Assembly (NCBI GenBank): GCA_017397845.1
Contig: JAFQHU010000020.1
Span: 1 to 64,000 of the forward strand
Origin: Clostridia bacterium
Lineage (GTDB): Bacteria > Bacillota > Clostridia > Oscillospirales > Acutalibacteraceae
Direction of reading: 5' to 3'
Length of the DNA: 64,000 nt
This document shows, one piece after another, positions 24,177 through 33,402 of the stretch. The position numbers were made by a program, and so were the translations under genes. Each line of letters opens with the position of its first letter. Positions within the stretch are counted from its first letter, which is position 1. The notes under the pieces are model-generated. The model saw nothing but the letters and a program-made list of their open reading frames with translations. It was not told the DNA's origin and ran no database searches.

Positions 24177-26675
24177 ATGAAAGAAAACAACATTCACGTG
24201 GCATACGGCTTTCACGTAAACTGCTATCACTCCTATCGCGGAGACACAAACGACAATTTAGGCTTCGGCTCCGATATCAGAATTATAAGAAAGATATTGG
24301 ATGTGCTGACTGACTTTAACGAAAAAGGAATACCTGTCAAGGGTACCTGGGATACGGAGAACTTTTTTTCACTGCAGAAAATTTTGCCGGAATATGCTCC
24401 CGATATTATAGAAAAAATGAAGGAAAGAGTAGAAAAATACGGCGATGAAAATATCATAATGGGATACAATAACGGTGCTCTTTCCGCCATGACAGAGGAT
24501 GAATTCTGCGAAAGCATAAATTTGGCAATCACAAACAAAAACGGAAGCGGTTTGCAGGATATATTCGGAAAATGCGAAAAAATCGTCCGTCCTCAGGAGG
24601 TTATGTTCACCCCCTCTCAGGTAAGCCTTTACAATAAATTAGGCATAAAGGCACTTTGCCTTTATTACAGTGCAGTCCCCTTTGATGCTTTCCGTACCAT
24701 CGTCCCTAAGCTTCCCGATGAAATCGGCTTCAATCCCCTCACCTATACCTATAAGGGCGAAAGCATGACGATTATCCCCACCTACAGCAACTCGGATGTA
24801 TGCGATGCGGGATGTTTGCGTGCTTGGGTAAAGGATTTGAGAAAAAAGCAGGAAAGCGGCGAAATAAACCGCGACCTTTTCCTGTTCATTAACATGGATG
24901 CCGATGCCATTTTTTGGGAAACTATGGATTTGGGTCCTCTTACGGGAAAAATTGCAAATACAGACGGCATTCACGGTCTGGTGACAGAAATTGCAGATTT
25001 GCCCTATATAGTCTTTGATACACCGGGCGGATATCTGAAAAATCACGGTGCAGTGGGTCAGATAGATTTCACTCACGACACAGCCGACGGAAATTTCACC
25101 GGATACGCTTCCTGGGCAGAAAAGCCCTTTAACAGAAAGATATGGACTCGATTGGAAAGAGCGAGAATGATGGCAAAGGTCACAAGTGAAAAGGACAGTC
25201 TTTCCCCCTCCTTTGATGACCGTATATTGTTGCTTTCGACGACACATTTCGGTCTTGCCACCCCCGTTCTCAACATACAGAGAGAAAAAACCGCTTTGGA
25301 ATACGGCGACAGGGTAACGGAAAAGGAGCTTTCCGCTATGCCGGAAACGAAAAAAATAACTTTGCACAATATAACAGGCTCCGATTTACAATGTGTTCAG
25401 GTTGAAATCAAAGAGGATATAAACGACATTTCCACACTCAATATAAAGGCAGACGGATTGGAAAGCTTTTCGGCTGTCGCCGCTGACAGCCAATGCAGCT
25501 CAGCTTTTATAATGATGAAATTCACAGAGATTAAAGATAAGTACGAAATTGAGGTGACCTTTGACGGTAAAAAGGAAGCAGGAAAGCTTAAGCACTCCGT
25601 CGAAACGAAGCGTATGAGGATAGATTTCACCTCAAAGGGTACAGTAGAGCAGGTAATTTCCGACGGAAGAGTAATCGGAAAAAGAGATTTTCTCAGCTCC
25701 TTTATTACCTACAACGAAAACAAATACTTTTTCACGGACAGAAAGGTTGCTCCCCTGAATATGGCAGGCGACGGCGAGGGTATAAGAATAACCGGTGAAA
25801 TTCATTTGCCCGACGAGCTCAAATCAGGCTCTTTTATCTTTGACTTTTTTAAAACGGATTTCTCAGACGGTATTTTCGTGAGAACTACGGTTAATTATCC
25901 CTATACGGAGGAAACCACCTCCATTTCCACAGAAAATTCCTCTTTGGGCAGATTTACGGATATGAAATGGACAGAGACGGCACCTTTCCAGCTTACACCC
26001 GCCTTCGACGGTGATGTTTCCGTTATAAAGAGAAACTTTATGGATGATGTTTCCTCTTTCAGAACACAATCCTTCCCCGAATGCGATCCGCTAAACAGCT
26101 CACTCGATTCCTTTAACCATCAGCTTACAGGCGGTTTTGTCGGTTTATATGACGAAAAGGGCGGTCTTATTTTGGCCAACGCCCGTCAGGTGCTTTCCTC
26201 CATGGCACATTGTCCCATGAGATTGGAAAAGGATAAAAGAGTCAGAATGAATCCCTTCGGCACCTATTACGGCAAACAGAGAAATCATTGGAGCAGAGCA
26301 AAGGGAGAAATTTTGGATGCCTACACTCTCGTCGCCGCTCAGGGAAAAAGCATAGCACCCTCTTACAACGGAAGCAGTGAAACGGCTATGTTCGGACTTT
26401 ATCCGATGGGAAGTGACGGTTTGAGCGAAAAGGAACGTGAGGAAATATGCGCCTTCGCTGACGGTTCTCTCATTACGGCTCCCGAAGACTCAGCCATCGC
26501 ACCCTATACAAAGGATAATATAAGCGTAAGAGAAAGCAAGGCAGACGGAAAAAGCGAGGCCGATCTCAAAAATCCCGTTATGACAGGCTTTAATAAAAAT
26601 TTGGGTCAATACATCAGAAAAGGTGTAAAAGGTATAGGTCACATCGTTATCAGTCAGATTAAGGCAAGAAAATAA
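24177..26675 (+). CDS. Large putative carbohydrate-active enzyme, GH57/GH38-like barrel
   Basis: 832 residues, cytosolic in appearance. The N-terminus HVAYGFHVNCYHSYRGD is the kind of strand-His motif that opens GH57, GH38 and deacetylase-type barrels. Near residue 140, RPQEVMFTPSQ followed by LYNKLGIKALCLYY recalls the GH57 PE motif. Near 240, LFLFINMDADAIFWE recalls a second strand with catalytic acids. The C-terminal 450 residues are beta-rich (IDFTSKGTVEQVISDGRVIG, RTTVNYPYTEET), as in GH38-type enzymes. I cannot name the family. The start at 24177 follows GGAGG by 8 nt. It is a single gene with its own promoter. Confidence 0.6.
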   Translation: MKENNIHVAYGFHVNCYHSYRGDTNDNLGFGSDIRIIRKILDVLTDFNEKGIPVKGTWDTENFFSLQKILPEYAPDIIEKMKERVEKYGDENIIMGYNNGALSAMTEDEFCESINLAITNKNGSGLQDIFGKCEKIVRPQEVMFTPSQVSLYNKLGIKALCLYYSAVPFDAFRTIVPKLPDEIGFNPLTYTYKGESMTIIPTYSNSDVCDAGCLRAWVKDLRKKQESGEINRDLFLFINMDADAIFWETMDLGPLTGKIANTDGIHGLVTEIADLPYIVFDTPGGYLKNHGAVGQIDFTHDTADGNFTGYASWAEKPFNRKIWTRLERARMMAKVTSEKDSLSPSFDDRILLLSTTHFGLATPVLNIQREKTALEYGDRVTEKELSAMPETKKITLHNITGSDLQCVQVEIKEDINDISTLNIKADGLESFSAVAADSQCSSAFIMMKFTEIKDKYEIEVTFDGKKEAGKLKHSVETKRMRIDFTSKGTVEQVISDGRVIGKRDFLSSFITYNENKYFFTDRKVAPLNMAGDGEGIRITGEIHLPDELKSGSFIFDFFKTDFSDGIFVRTTVNYPYTEETTSISTENSSLGRFTDMKWTETAPFQLTPAFDGDVSVIKRNFMDDVSSFRTQSFPECDPLNSSLDSFNHQLTGGFVGLYDEKGGLILANARQVLSSMAHCPMRLEKDKRVRMNPFGTYYGKQRNHWSRAKGEILDAYTLVAAQGKSIAPSYNGSSETAMFGLYPMGSDGLSEKEREEICAFADGSLITAPEDSAIAPYTKDNISVRESKADGKSEADLKNPVMTGFNKNLGQYIRKGVKGIGHIVISQIKARK

Positions 26676-26704
26676 TAGTATAAAAAACTGTCCACAAGCA
26701 AAAA

Positions 26705-26750
26705 AACAGATGTATTAAAGTTGGTTTCAACCGAAATACATCTGTTTTCA
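26705..26750 (+). terminator. Terminator after the large GH-like gene
   Basis: AACAGATGTATT (26705-26716) pairs with AATACATCTGTT (26735-26746), with an inner GGTT-TC-AACC stem and a T-rich tail. Confidence 0.85.
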
Positions 26751-26791
26751 TATTTATCAATCAGATTTGTTTAAGAGTACAAAACAAAGCT

Positions 26792-27712
26792 TCAAGCCGC
26801 TCTTTCGATGACAGCAAAGGTTTTGGCGGCGACCTGTGCGGGAGCATACTCCATCATCATATGACCGCCCTGAGAGAAGGTATAAAGCTCCGTGTCAGCG
26901 GGAGCATTATCGATAACAGCCTGAAGATTATCTGCCATGGCAACCTTATCGTTTTCAGCAGTAATAATAACGCACGGGATATCAAGTACCTTCAGCTTAT
27001 CAAATTCGGGGCCTTTGGTGTGTGTGGTCATGGTGGCAACACCTGCACCGGTGCCGGGAAGAGCAAGCGGATCGGTGACACGGGTAAGGTCATAGGATTT
27101 GGCATATTCCGAATCGCTGAAGCTCACGGAAACAAAAAGTCTGACCAAAAACGGAAGCTTAAGGCAAAGCTTAAGAATAAGATTATAAACAATCTGCATA
27201 ACAAAGGTGACAGCCTGATTTTGCTGAGTACCCTCGGTATGGGCAGAGGTTTGCGGTGCAAAAAGCACAAGTCCCGTAACCGTTTCGGGATAATCACAGG
27301 CAAGATTAACAGCTATACCGCCACCCATGGAATGACCGCCGACAATCCATTTTCCTCCTAAAGAAGACATCAGCGAGCCGATAAGCTTTTCACGGGAGAC
27401 CAAATCTGTGGCAGACGATTCTCTGGAGGAATAACCGAAATTAGGCGCATCAACCAAAACCGTTCTGTAACCCTTTTTGGCATATTCATTTGCCACACCC
27501 TCAAGAGACACCGTGGAAAGGCAAAAGCCATGGATGAGAAGAAGTTGCTTTTCCGCCTTTCCCTCAGGCTCAAATACTCTGTAATGAAGTGTATAATCGC
27601 CCGATGTATAAAAGTCGCTGTTTGGAAACGGTCCTTCCGCAGCAGCAGACACAGGGGCACAAAGGCCGAAAAGCATAATCACCGACAAAACAAGCGAGAT
27701 AAGTTTTTTCAT
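26792..27712 (-). CDS. Secreted alpha/beta hydrolase
   Basis: 306 residues. The signal peptide is MKKLISLVLSVIMLFGLCAPVSAAA (cut near residue 23-25). The fold has HGFCLS (oxyanion region), the nucleophile in VGGHSMGGGIAVNLA near residue 145, an acid near TAENDK and a His in FSQGGHMMMEYAP near the C-terminus. This is a typical serine hydrolase of the alpha/beta family acting outside the cell or in the wall space. The substrate is unknown. A short secreted protein gene lies upstream on the same strand with its own terminator between them. Confidence 0.88.
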   Translation of the reverse strand: MKKLISLVLSVIMLFGLCAPVSAAAEGPFPNSDFYTSGDYTLHYRVFEPEGKAEKQLLLIHGFCLSTVSLEGVANEYAKKGYRTVLVDAPNFGYSSRESSATDLVSREKLIGSLMSSLGGKWIVGGHSMGGGIAVNLACDYPETVTGLVLFAPQTSAHTEGTQQNQAVTFVMQIVYNLILKLCLKLPFLVRLFVSVSFSDSEYAKSYDLTRVTDPLALPGTGAGVATMTTHTKGPEFDKLKVLDIPCVIITAENDKVAMADNLQAVIDNAPADTELYTFSQGGHMMMEYAPAQVAAKTFAVIERAA

Positions 27713-27732
27713 ATCAATTCCTCCCTTAAGTC

Positions 27733-27763
27733 AAAAAAGGTCGCTATGCTAAGCACAGCGACC
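27733..27763 (-). terminator. Terminator after the secreted 199-aa gene
   Basis: GGTCGCT (27739-27745) pairs with AGCGACC (27757-27763). On the minus strand it is followed by TTTTTTGA. Confidence 0.85.
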
Positions 27764-27780
27764 GGAATATGTAAAACTGA

Positions 27781-28380
27781 TTAACCGAGGATACCGCCAA
27801 GGAGTTCCTGCATAAACTGAACACCTGCTTCAGTTCTGCCGTTGAAGAAAAGGAGACCAAGGATAGCACCGAAGATACGGGTAAGAATATCAACAACCTT
27901 ACCCATTGTGTCTTCTGCGGGCTGTGAGGGGGTACCGTAGGCCAAAAGCTCGATGCAGCCGCTCTCTGTATTGATCATGTCAGCAGTGATTTCAGTAGCA
28001 ACACCTGCGGGATAGTATCTGCCGTTTGCTGTGCAGAACCAGCTGTTGAAGCTCATTGTTTCGCCTGCCTGCATTAAGGGAAGCTGCATAACATAACCGA
28101 CATAAAGCTCATCGGAGTTTCTGGGGATGCGGTAATATGAACCGCAAACATTGTCTTCGTTTTTGAAGCCGCCCTGACCGTCATAAACGGGTACAGCGTT
28201 CAAAAATTTAAACTCACCGGTATTGTAATGAATGATAACGTGCTGTTTGCTGCTTCCTGCAGTGGTGTTACCCATAATGCCGAAGGCATCTTCTACGGTT
28301 AAATCTGCTGCGGATGCTGTCATGGCAACTGCACTGAAAAGCATAAGAACAGCTAAAAGTACGGATAATAATTTTTTCAT
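27781..28380 (-). CDS. Secreted hypothetical protein with C-terminal hydrophobic segment
   Basis: 199 residues. A signal peptide (MKKLLSVLLAVLMLFSAVAMTASA) is followed by a small beta-rich domain: HVIIHYNTGEFKFLNAVPVYD, FNSWFCTANGRYYP and CIELLAYG. A hydrophobic C-terminal stretch is VVDILTRIFGAILGLLFF. I do not recognise the family. The two Cys and many aromatic residues suggest a compact extracellular domain. The start at 28380 has GGAGG upstream, and a well-formed promoter precedes it. The hydrophobic end could be an anchor or a self-association helix. Confidence 0.7.
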   Translation of the reverse strand: MKKLLSVLLAVLMLFSAVAMTASAADLTVEDAFGIMGNTTAGSSKQHVIIHYNTGEFKFLNAVPVYDGQGGFKNEDNVCGSYYRIPRNSDELYVGYVMQLPLMQAGETMSFNSWFCTANGRYYPAGVATEITADMINTESGCIELLAYGTPSQPAEDTMGKVVDILTRIFGAILGLLFFNGRTEAGVQFMQELLGGILG

Positions 28381-28425
28381 AATGTTTACCTCCATTGGGA
28401 TGTTTTTGTTTCCTACTTTGATTTG

Positions 28426-28454
28426 ATTATATCACCACATTTAATAAAATTCAA
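28426..28454 (-). promoter_or_regulatory. Promoter of secreted 199-aa gene
   Basis: On the minus strand TTGAAT (28454-28449) and TATAAT (28431-28426) are 17 nt apart. Confidence 0.7.
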
Positions 28455-28587
28455 GTCTTTTTTTCAAGTTTTATTATAAAATATTTTATTATTCATAAAA
28501 TTTAATAGTTTTTAACAGTCGTATCACAAATCCACAAACTGTACTGAATTTTTGTGTTTTACGACTGAAAAATGCTTTAATATTCCG

Positions 28588-28617
28588 TTGACATAAAAAG
28601 ACACAATATAGTATAAT
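28588..28617 (+). promoter_or_regulatory. Promoter of GH63-like operon
   Basis: TTGACA (28588-28593) and TATAAT (28612-28617) are both perfect, with an 18-nt spacer, 33 nt before the start codon. Confidence 0.8.
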
Positions 28618-28650
28618 AAACCTAAATATGCAAACAAAGGAGAATCGGAC

Positions 28651-31410
28651 ATGCAGGATAAATTCGGAATTTTCCGAGGGTGGGGACCTTTCAGCAAAAA
28701 ATATGCGGGTATTTCAAATATCGCAAAGCACGAAAAATACGACGGCATAAGATTTGACCTTTGCACCTGTCCCGCCGTTTCGGCATTTGATATCAGAGTG
28801 CCCAATGTTACACTCCCCTCCGCTTACCATCCATGGCTTTCAAATGAGGATTACAGCTTTTATTCCTACAGACACGATCTGGAATGGAAAGATAAAGTGT
28901 ATGCGGATGTGTCTTACGTTTGTATTACAGAAAACAGTTTTTTAATAAGAACGGAGATAGTCAACAATTCGGATATAATAAAAAACTGCGTGGTCAATTA
29001 TTTTTCTTCGGCAGAGTATCCCCAGGACTCTTACACAGAGGTAAGCTTACCCGAAAAATGCGACTTTATCAACGCAGTTAATTACAGCGAATATGTATAC
29101 AGCACCCCCCGTCCATGGGATGAGCAGAATGCGGACGGCAGAAAAAAGGGTGAATTTTTCGACAAACGCTTTACGGCAGAAAAGGGTCTCGGTGACAGAG
29201 CGGAAAAATGGCACATGCCCCACAGAGTCATAAAGCCCTTCGGCGGCGAAAAAAATGACAGGGTAAAATATAATCTTGACCTCAAAAATGACTATAAAGA
29301 CGCTGTTTTGGCCATCCGATACAGAACCAGTGATATTTTTTACGAGCAGGGCAAGCAGGTGGGCGTTCATTACATAAACAGCCAAAATACAGCTACCTTT
29401 ATTCTGAACGGTGACAGGAAGATAACCTTTACGCCCTGTGACGACCCTGAGATTATTTATGTTCCCATCGGTGCTGTCACCGGAGGTAATTTCGAAATCT
29501 CTCTCGTTTCCGAGGGTACGGGTGCGGCAGAATTTGACTTTTTCGCCGTTACCGAAAGAGAAGATAAAGAAAAAATCCGTGTCACCACGGAAAAGGTTGA
29601 TTTCACGCCCGAAATCAGAAATCAAAAGCAGGACAAAGGTTGGCTAACCACCCTCAGATACAATAAAATTGAGGGTGAATACCGTCTTCGTGTTTTCGAT
29701 GATAACACCCGTTTCCGAGAAATCGGAACCGGAGCACTTGAGGACTGTATGACGGCAAGGCTTTCAAATGCAGACGAAACCTTTGACGATGTTACGGAAA
29801 GTTTTACCGGTGCTTTTAACCGAAAGCACAGCGATAACGGCTTTTTCCATAACGCCATCAGCCATACCATTTTCGTTGAGCCTCACGGTAAGGCTGTACA
29901 GTATGCGGTAATCTCAAAGGGTGAAGCAGAATACACCACCGAAGAGGAATATGAAAAGCTTTATACCGGAATGAAAAAGACAGCCATCGACATCAAGCTT
30001 AACAGCGAGGGCGAAAAATATAAACTAAGCAATCAGATTTTAGCCGCCACGGTTATGACAAATGTGGTTTATCCCATTTACAAACACGGAGAATTCATCA
30101 TTCACCACACCCCCGGCAAACGTTGGGATTGCCTTTATACATGGGATTCAGGCTTCATCGGTCTCGGCATGAACGAAATCGCACCGAGATTTGCCGAATA
30201 TATTATCGACACCTATCTAAGCACCGAGGACAATCCGGATTATGCCTTTCTGCATCACGGCTCCCCCGTCCCCGTGCAGATTTATCAGCTTTATGAAATG
30301 CTCCAAAGCACAAACGACAAAGAGAGGCTTCTCTCCTACTACTCCAGAGCAAGACTTTATTATCTTTTTCTCCGCGGTAAAATAAGAGGCTCCACCACGG
30401 CAAAATTCAAAAGCGGACTTCTCACCACCTATGATTACTTCTATTCCTCAAGCGGTATGGACGACTATCCCGCCCAAATGGCTATGAAGGCAGACGAGCT
30501 GCGTGACAAGGCCGCTCCCGTGATTTCCACCTCTCAGGTTATCCGTTTCGGTAAAATACTCGCTATTATGGCAGACAAGCTCGGAAAAAATGCGGATGCA
30601 GAGGAATATAAAAAGGATTGCTCTGACCTGACGGAGGCCCTCAATAAATATTCCTGGGACGAGGAAAGCGGATATTACAGTTATGTTCTTCACGACGAAA
30701 ATTACGAGCCTACCGTGAAATACACCACCCCCGACGGCGAAAACCTCAATAAAGGTCTTGACGGCATTTACCCGATTATAGCCGGCGTATGCGACGAAAA
30801 TCAAAAGAATAAGATAATCGCACATCTGACCAATGAAAAAGAAATGTACACACCCTTCGGCATCAGCGCCGTGGATAAAAGTGCAAGCTACTACAAAATC
30901 AACGGCTATTGGAACGGTAACATTTGGTTCCCCCATCAGTGGTTTATTTGGAAAAGCATGCTCGATTGCGGTGAAAGCGATTTCGCTTACGATATCGCCC
31001 ATTTGGCTCTCAATATATGGAAAAGAGAGGTAGACGAAAGCTATTACACTTTCGAAATGGTTAACACGGTTACAGGCTGCGGCGGTTGGTTCCATAATTT
31101 CGGCGGACTGTCCACCCCCATCAATATGTGGGTGAAGGCTTACTACACACCGGGACGGGTAAATACAGGCTTTGACACTTATCTCGATAAGGTAAGCTTT
31201 AACGAAGATAAAACGGCGGCTGAAATCGATTTCACCTACTACGGCACAAACGATAAATTCACTCTGCTGTGCGTTATGGATGAACATTATGAATATATCT
31301 GCACTCTCGACGGAGAAAAAATCCCGCTCAGACAGAACAAGGGACAGTTAACCGTAGCTCTTGAAAGCGCATATAAGCAAAGCCACAAAATCATAATCAA
31401 AAGAAAATAA
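28651..31410 (+). CDS. Putative glycosidase of the GH63/YgjK-like (alpha/alpha)6 type
   Basis: 919 residues with no signal peptide. The N-terminal part (to about 430) is beta-rich. The C-terminal part is an (alpha/alpha)6 barrel with typical sites: LYTWDSGFIGLGMNEIAP (about 500), SSSGMDDYPAQMAMK (about 600), SWDEESGYYSY (about 670) and GYWNGNIWFPHQWFIWKS (about 755), followed by TVTGCGGWFHNFGGLS. This order resembles GH63-type enzymes such as YgjK and mannosylglycerate hydrolase. The substrate is unknown. It is the first gene of an operon with a metallophosphoesterase and has a strong promoter. Confidence 0.75.
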   Translation: MQDKFGIFRGWGPFSKKYAGISNIAKHEKYDGIRFDLCTCPAVSAFDIRVPNVTLPSAYHPWLSNEDYSFYSYRHDLEWKDKVYADVSYVCITENSFLIRTEIVNNSDIIKNCVVNYFSSAEYPQDSYTEVSLPEKCDFINAVNYSEYVYSTPRPWDEQNADGRKKGEFFDKRFTAEKGLGDRAEKWHMPHRVIKPFGGEKNDRVKYNLDLKNDYKDAVLAIRYRTSDIFYEQGKQVGVHYINSQNTATFILNGDRKITFTPCDDPEIIYVPIGAVTGGNFEISLVSEGTGAAEFDFFAVTEREDKEKIRVTTEKVDFTPEIRNQKQDKGWLTTLRYNKIEGEYRLRVFDDNTRFREIGTGALEDCMTARLSNADETFDDVTESFTGAFNRKHSDNGFFHNAISHTIFVEPHGKAVQYAVISKGEAEYTTEEEYEKLYTGMKKTAIDIKLNSEGEKYKLSNQILAATVMTNVVYPIYKHGEFIIHHTPGKRWDCLYTWDSGFIGLGMNEIAPRFAEYIIDTYLSTEDNPDYAFLHHGSPVPVQIYQLYEMLQSTNDKERLLSYYSRARLYYLFLRGKIRGSTTAKFKSGLLTTYDYFYSSSGMDDYPAQMAMKADELRDKAAPVISTSQVIRFGKILAIMADKLGKNADAEEYKKDCSDLTEALNKYSWDEESGYYSYVLHDENYEPTVKYTTPDGENLNKGLDGIYPIIAGVCDENQKNKIIAHLTNEKEMYTPFGISAVDKSASYYKINGYWNGNIWFPHQWFIWKSMLDCGESDFAYDIAHLALNIWKREVDESYYTFEMVNTVTGCGGWFHNFGGLSTPINMWVKAYYTPGRVNTGFDTYLDKVSFNEDKTAAEIDFTYYGTNDKFTLLCVMDEHYEYICTLDGEKIPLRQNKGQLTVALESAYKQSHKIIIKRK

Positions 31411-31423
31411 AAGGAGAAAAAAT

Positions 31424-33001
31424 ATGTACGAAAGCATTAAGCCTTTGAAAGTAAACATTATTTCCGATATTCACTACTACTCAAAGGAAACAGGCATCAG
31501 CGGAAAGGGCTTTGAAAAGGAAAACGCAAAGACCCCAAATGACCTTTTGAACTGCGAAGAAATTCTCACAGCTCTTATGAATCAGTTGGCTGAGGACGAA
31601 TGTGAGACGGTGCTCGTTTCGGGTGACGTTACAACCATGGCGGAAAAAGAGGCTCACGAGGGCGTTATAAAGCTTTTACGCTCACTCAAAAAAAGAGGCA
31701 AAAGAGTTTACGTAATCACCGCCACTCACGATTTTCACGACGGTGACGTGACCAGAAGATACAACGGTGACGAAGCGGTTACGGTGCCCGCAGTAAAAAG
31801 AGACGAGCTTTGGGATATGTACCGCGAATTCGGCCCCGATGAAGCCATTTCCGTCCACAGAGACAGCATGAGCTATGTGGTACAGCTATGCGACGGCTAC
31901 CGTCTTTTTGCTCTCAATGACGACAGGAACCACAAGGGTGCCAGCGGTTTTTCCGATGATTGCTTCGAATGGATTACGCAGCAGATAAAGGATGCACAGG
32001 AAAACGGTCAGTTCATTATTCCCATGACCCATCATCCCATGCTTTCTCCCTCACCCTTTTATAAAATAATCGGCGGCGGAAACATTATGGGTGAAGCCGA
32101 GAAAAGAATCGACGAATTCACCGAAATGGGACTCAATTATATGTTTACAGGACACACACATATGCAGGACATTTCCTACAAGTACACGGAAAAAGGAAAG
32201 GTTTTTTACGACATTACCACTGCCGCTGCCGTAGGCTATCCCGCCACCTTCCGTCAGGTAACCTTTATGCCCGCAGAGGGCAAAATTGATGTAAAAGCCG
32301 CTGATGTTAAATGTGATATTGACGGAAGACCCCTCAAAGAACATCTCGAAGACAAATTTTTCGGTATGATAAAAAGAGTTATAGCTGCGGCGGGGAATGA
32401 TATTCCCGAATTTGCACGTATGGCTACCGCCTTCAGCGTAAAAGAAAAGCTTATTTACAAAATCGGTTGGATAATCAAGCCCTTTGCGAAGCTTTTGTCC
32501 AAACTCAAAATTGGCACCGTGGCAAAATTAGTCAAAAAGGAAAGCGGTCTCAAAAAGAGTGACTATGCTCACATCAAGGATGAAAAGGTAGTGGATTTCA
32601 TCGTTTCATTGGTAAGAAACCTCTACGGCGGTGATTCCCCCTATTCACCCGATACGGCAGAATACAAAATTACTATGGGCATTCTCGCCGTCATCGACAG
32701 CATACTGAAGCTTTTCGGTATCAAGATAAGCAGTATTCTCAAGGGTGCCACCTCTGTGCAGAGTCTTGTTGAGCCACTTCTTTACAATCCCGGCATCTGC
32801 GACGAAAAGGCTGTGCTTAACCTTTACGACAACCTTCCCCCGAAGGAAGGACACAAGGTCGGCTTCGTAAAGAGTAATAAGGGACCCGGTGTGGTTATCG
32901 GTTTAGCTATTACGGTTATAGTGTTCCTGCCTGTTATACTCGTACTTCTGCTTGGCGGATTTACCGTTAATCAGATTAAGTACGGAAAGATGATGAAATA
33001 A
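31424..33001 (+). CDS. Calcineurin-like metallophosphoesterase with C-terminal membrane anchor
   Basis: 525 residues. Metal ligands are visible: IISDIHYY (near residue 15), LVSGDVTTM (near 67), THHP (near 205) and FTGHTHMQD (near 245). The usual GNHD/E block is replaced by ITATHDFHDGD. After the catalytic part (to about 310) a helical region leads to a single C-terminal membrane helix (about 490-515). It could hydrolyse a phosphodiester or phosphomonoester at the membrane. It lies 13 nt after the GH63-like gene, so they are likely made together. Confidence 0.88.
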   Translation: MYESIKPLKVNIISDIHYYSKETGISGKGFEKENAKTPNDLLNCEEILTALMNQLAEDECETVLVSGDVTTMAEKEAHEGVIKLLRSLKKRGKRVYVITATHDFHDGDVTRRYNGDEAVTVPAVKRDELWDMYREFGPDEAISVHRDSMSYVVQLCDGYRLFALNDDRNHKGASGFSDDCFEWITQQIKDAQENGQFIIPMTHHPMLSPSPFYKIIGGGNIMGEAEKRIDEFTEMGLNYMFTGHTHMQDISYKYTEKGKVFYDITTAAAVGYPATFRQVTFMPAEGKIDVKAADVKCDIDGRPLKEHLEDKFFGMIKRVIAAAGNDIPEFARMATAFSVKEKLIYKIGWIIKPFAKLLSKLKIGTVAKLVKKESGLKKSDYAHIKDEKVVDFIVSLVRNLYGGDSPYSPDTAEYKITMGILAVIDSILKLFGIKISSILKGATSVQSLVEPLLYNPGICDEKAVLNLYDNLPPKEGHKVGFVKSNKGPGVVIGLAITVIVFLPVILVLLLGGFTVNQIKYGKMMK

Positions 33002-33012
33002 CCAGATAAAAA

Positions 33013-33048
33013 AATAACCGTCACTGTAAAAGCGGCGGTTATTTTTAT
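33013..33048 (+). terminator. Terminator after metallophosphoesterase gene
   Basis: AATAACCG (33013-33020) pairs with CGGTTATT (33036-33043), followed by TTTAT. Confidence 0.8.
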
Positions 33049-33057
33049 GTATTAAAA

Positions 33058-33390
33058 TCAGAAGCTTTCAGCGAAAACCCACCATATCTCACCGAAGGCT
33101 ACAACGGTGAAAAGCAAATGCAGGATAAGATTAACGATGGATTTCTTTTTAAACAGTTCTCCCCTTTTCGCCCACATAACTATCTTTACGATGAAAGCAA
33201 CCAAAGAGAATATACCGAAAATATGCCATGTAAACAGGTCGATATAAAAGGGCATCAGAAACACACCATAAAATATATTAAATGTTGGTGTTCCCCACCA
33301 CAGAGGGAGAACAATAAGATTTGAAAAGAAATAAAAAGCCGTTATCCACAGGCTTATTTTAGAGAATAATTCGAAGCGATCTTTCTTCAT
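33058..33390 (-). CDS. Small polytopic membrane protein, 110 aa
   Basis: I do not recognise the family. It has three to four hydrophobic segments (about 10-28, 35-60, 62-76 and 85-105), with aromatic-rich parts such as LPLWWGTPTFNIFYGVF and FGEIWWVFAESF. The start at 33390 lies 7 nt after AGGGGTG; an upstream ATG at 33399 is less well placed. It is the last gene of a three-gene set with a GNAT enzyme and another membrane protein. Confidence 0.7.
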   Translation of the reverse strand: MKKDRFELFSKISLWITAFYFFSNLIVLPLWWGTPTFNIFYGVFLMPFYIDLFTWHIFGIFSLVAFIVKIVMWAKRGELFKKKSIVNLILHLLFTVVAFGEIWWVFAESF

Positions 33391-33402
33391 ATTTATCACC
33401 CC

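Noticed and set aside
30448..31287. Long minus-strand open frame opposite the GH63-like gene
   Set aside because: It overlaps conserved enzyme motifs on the other strand and shows no signal or domain.
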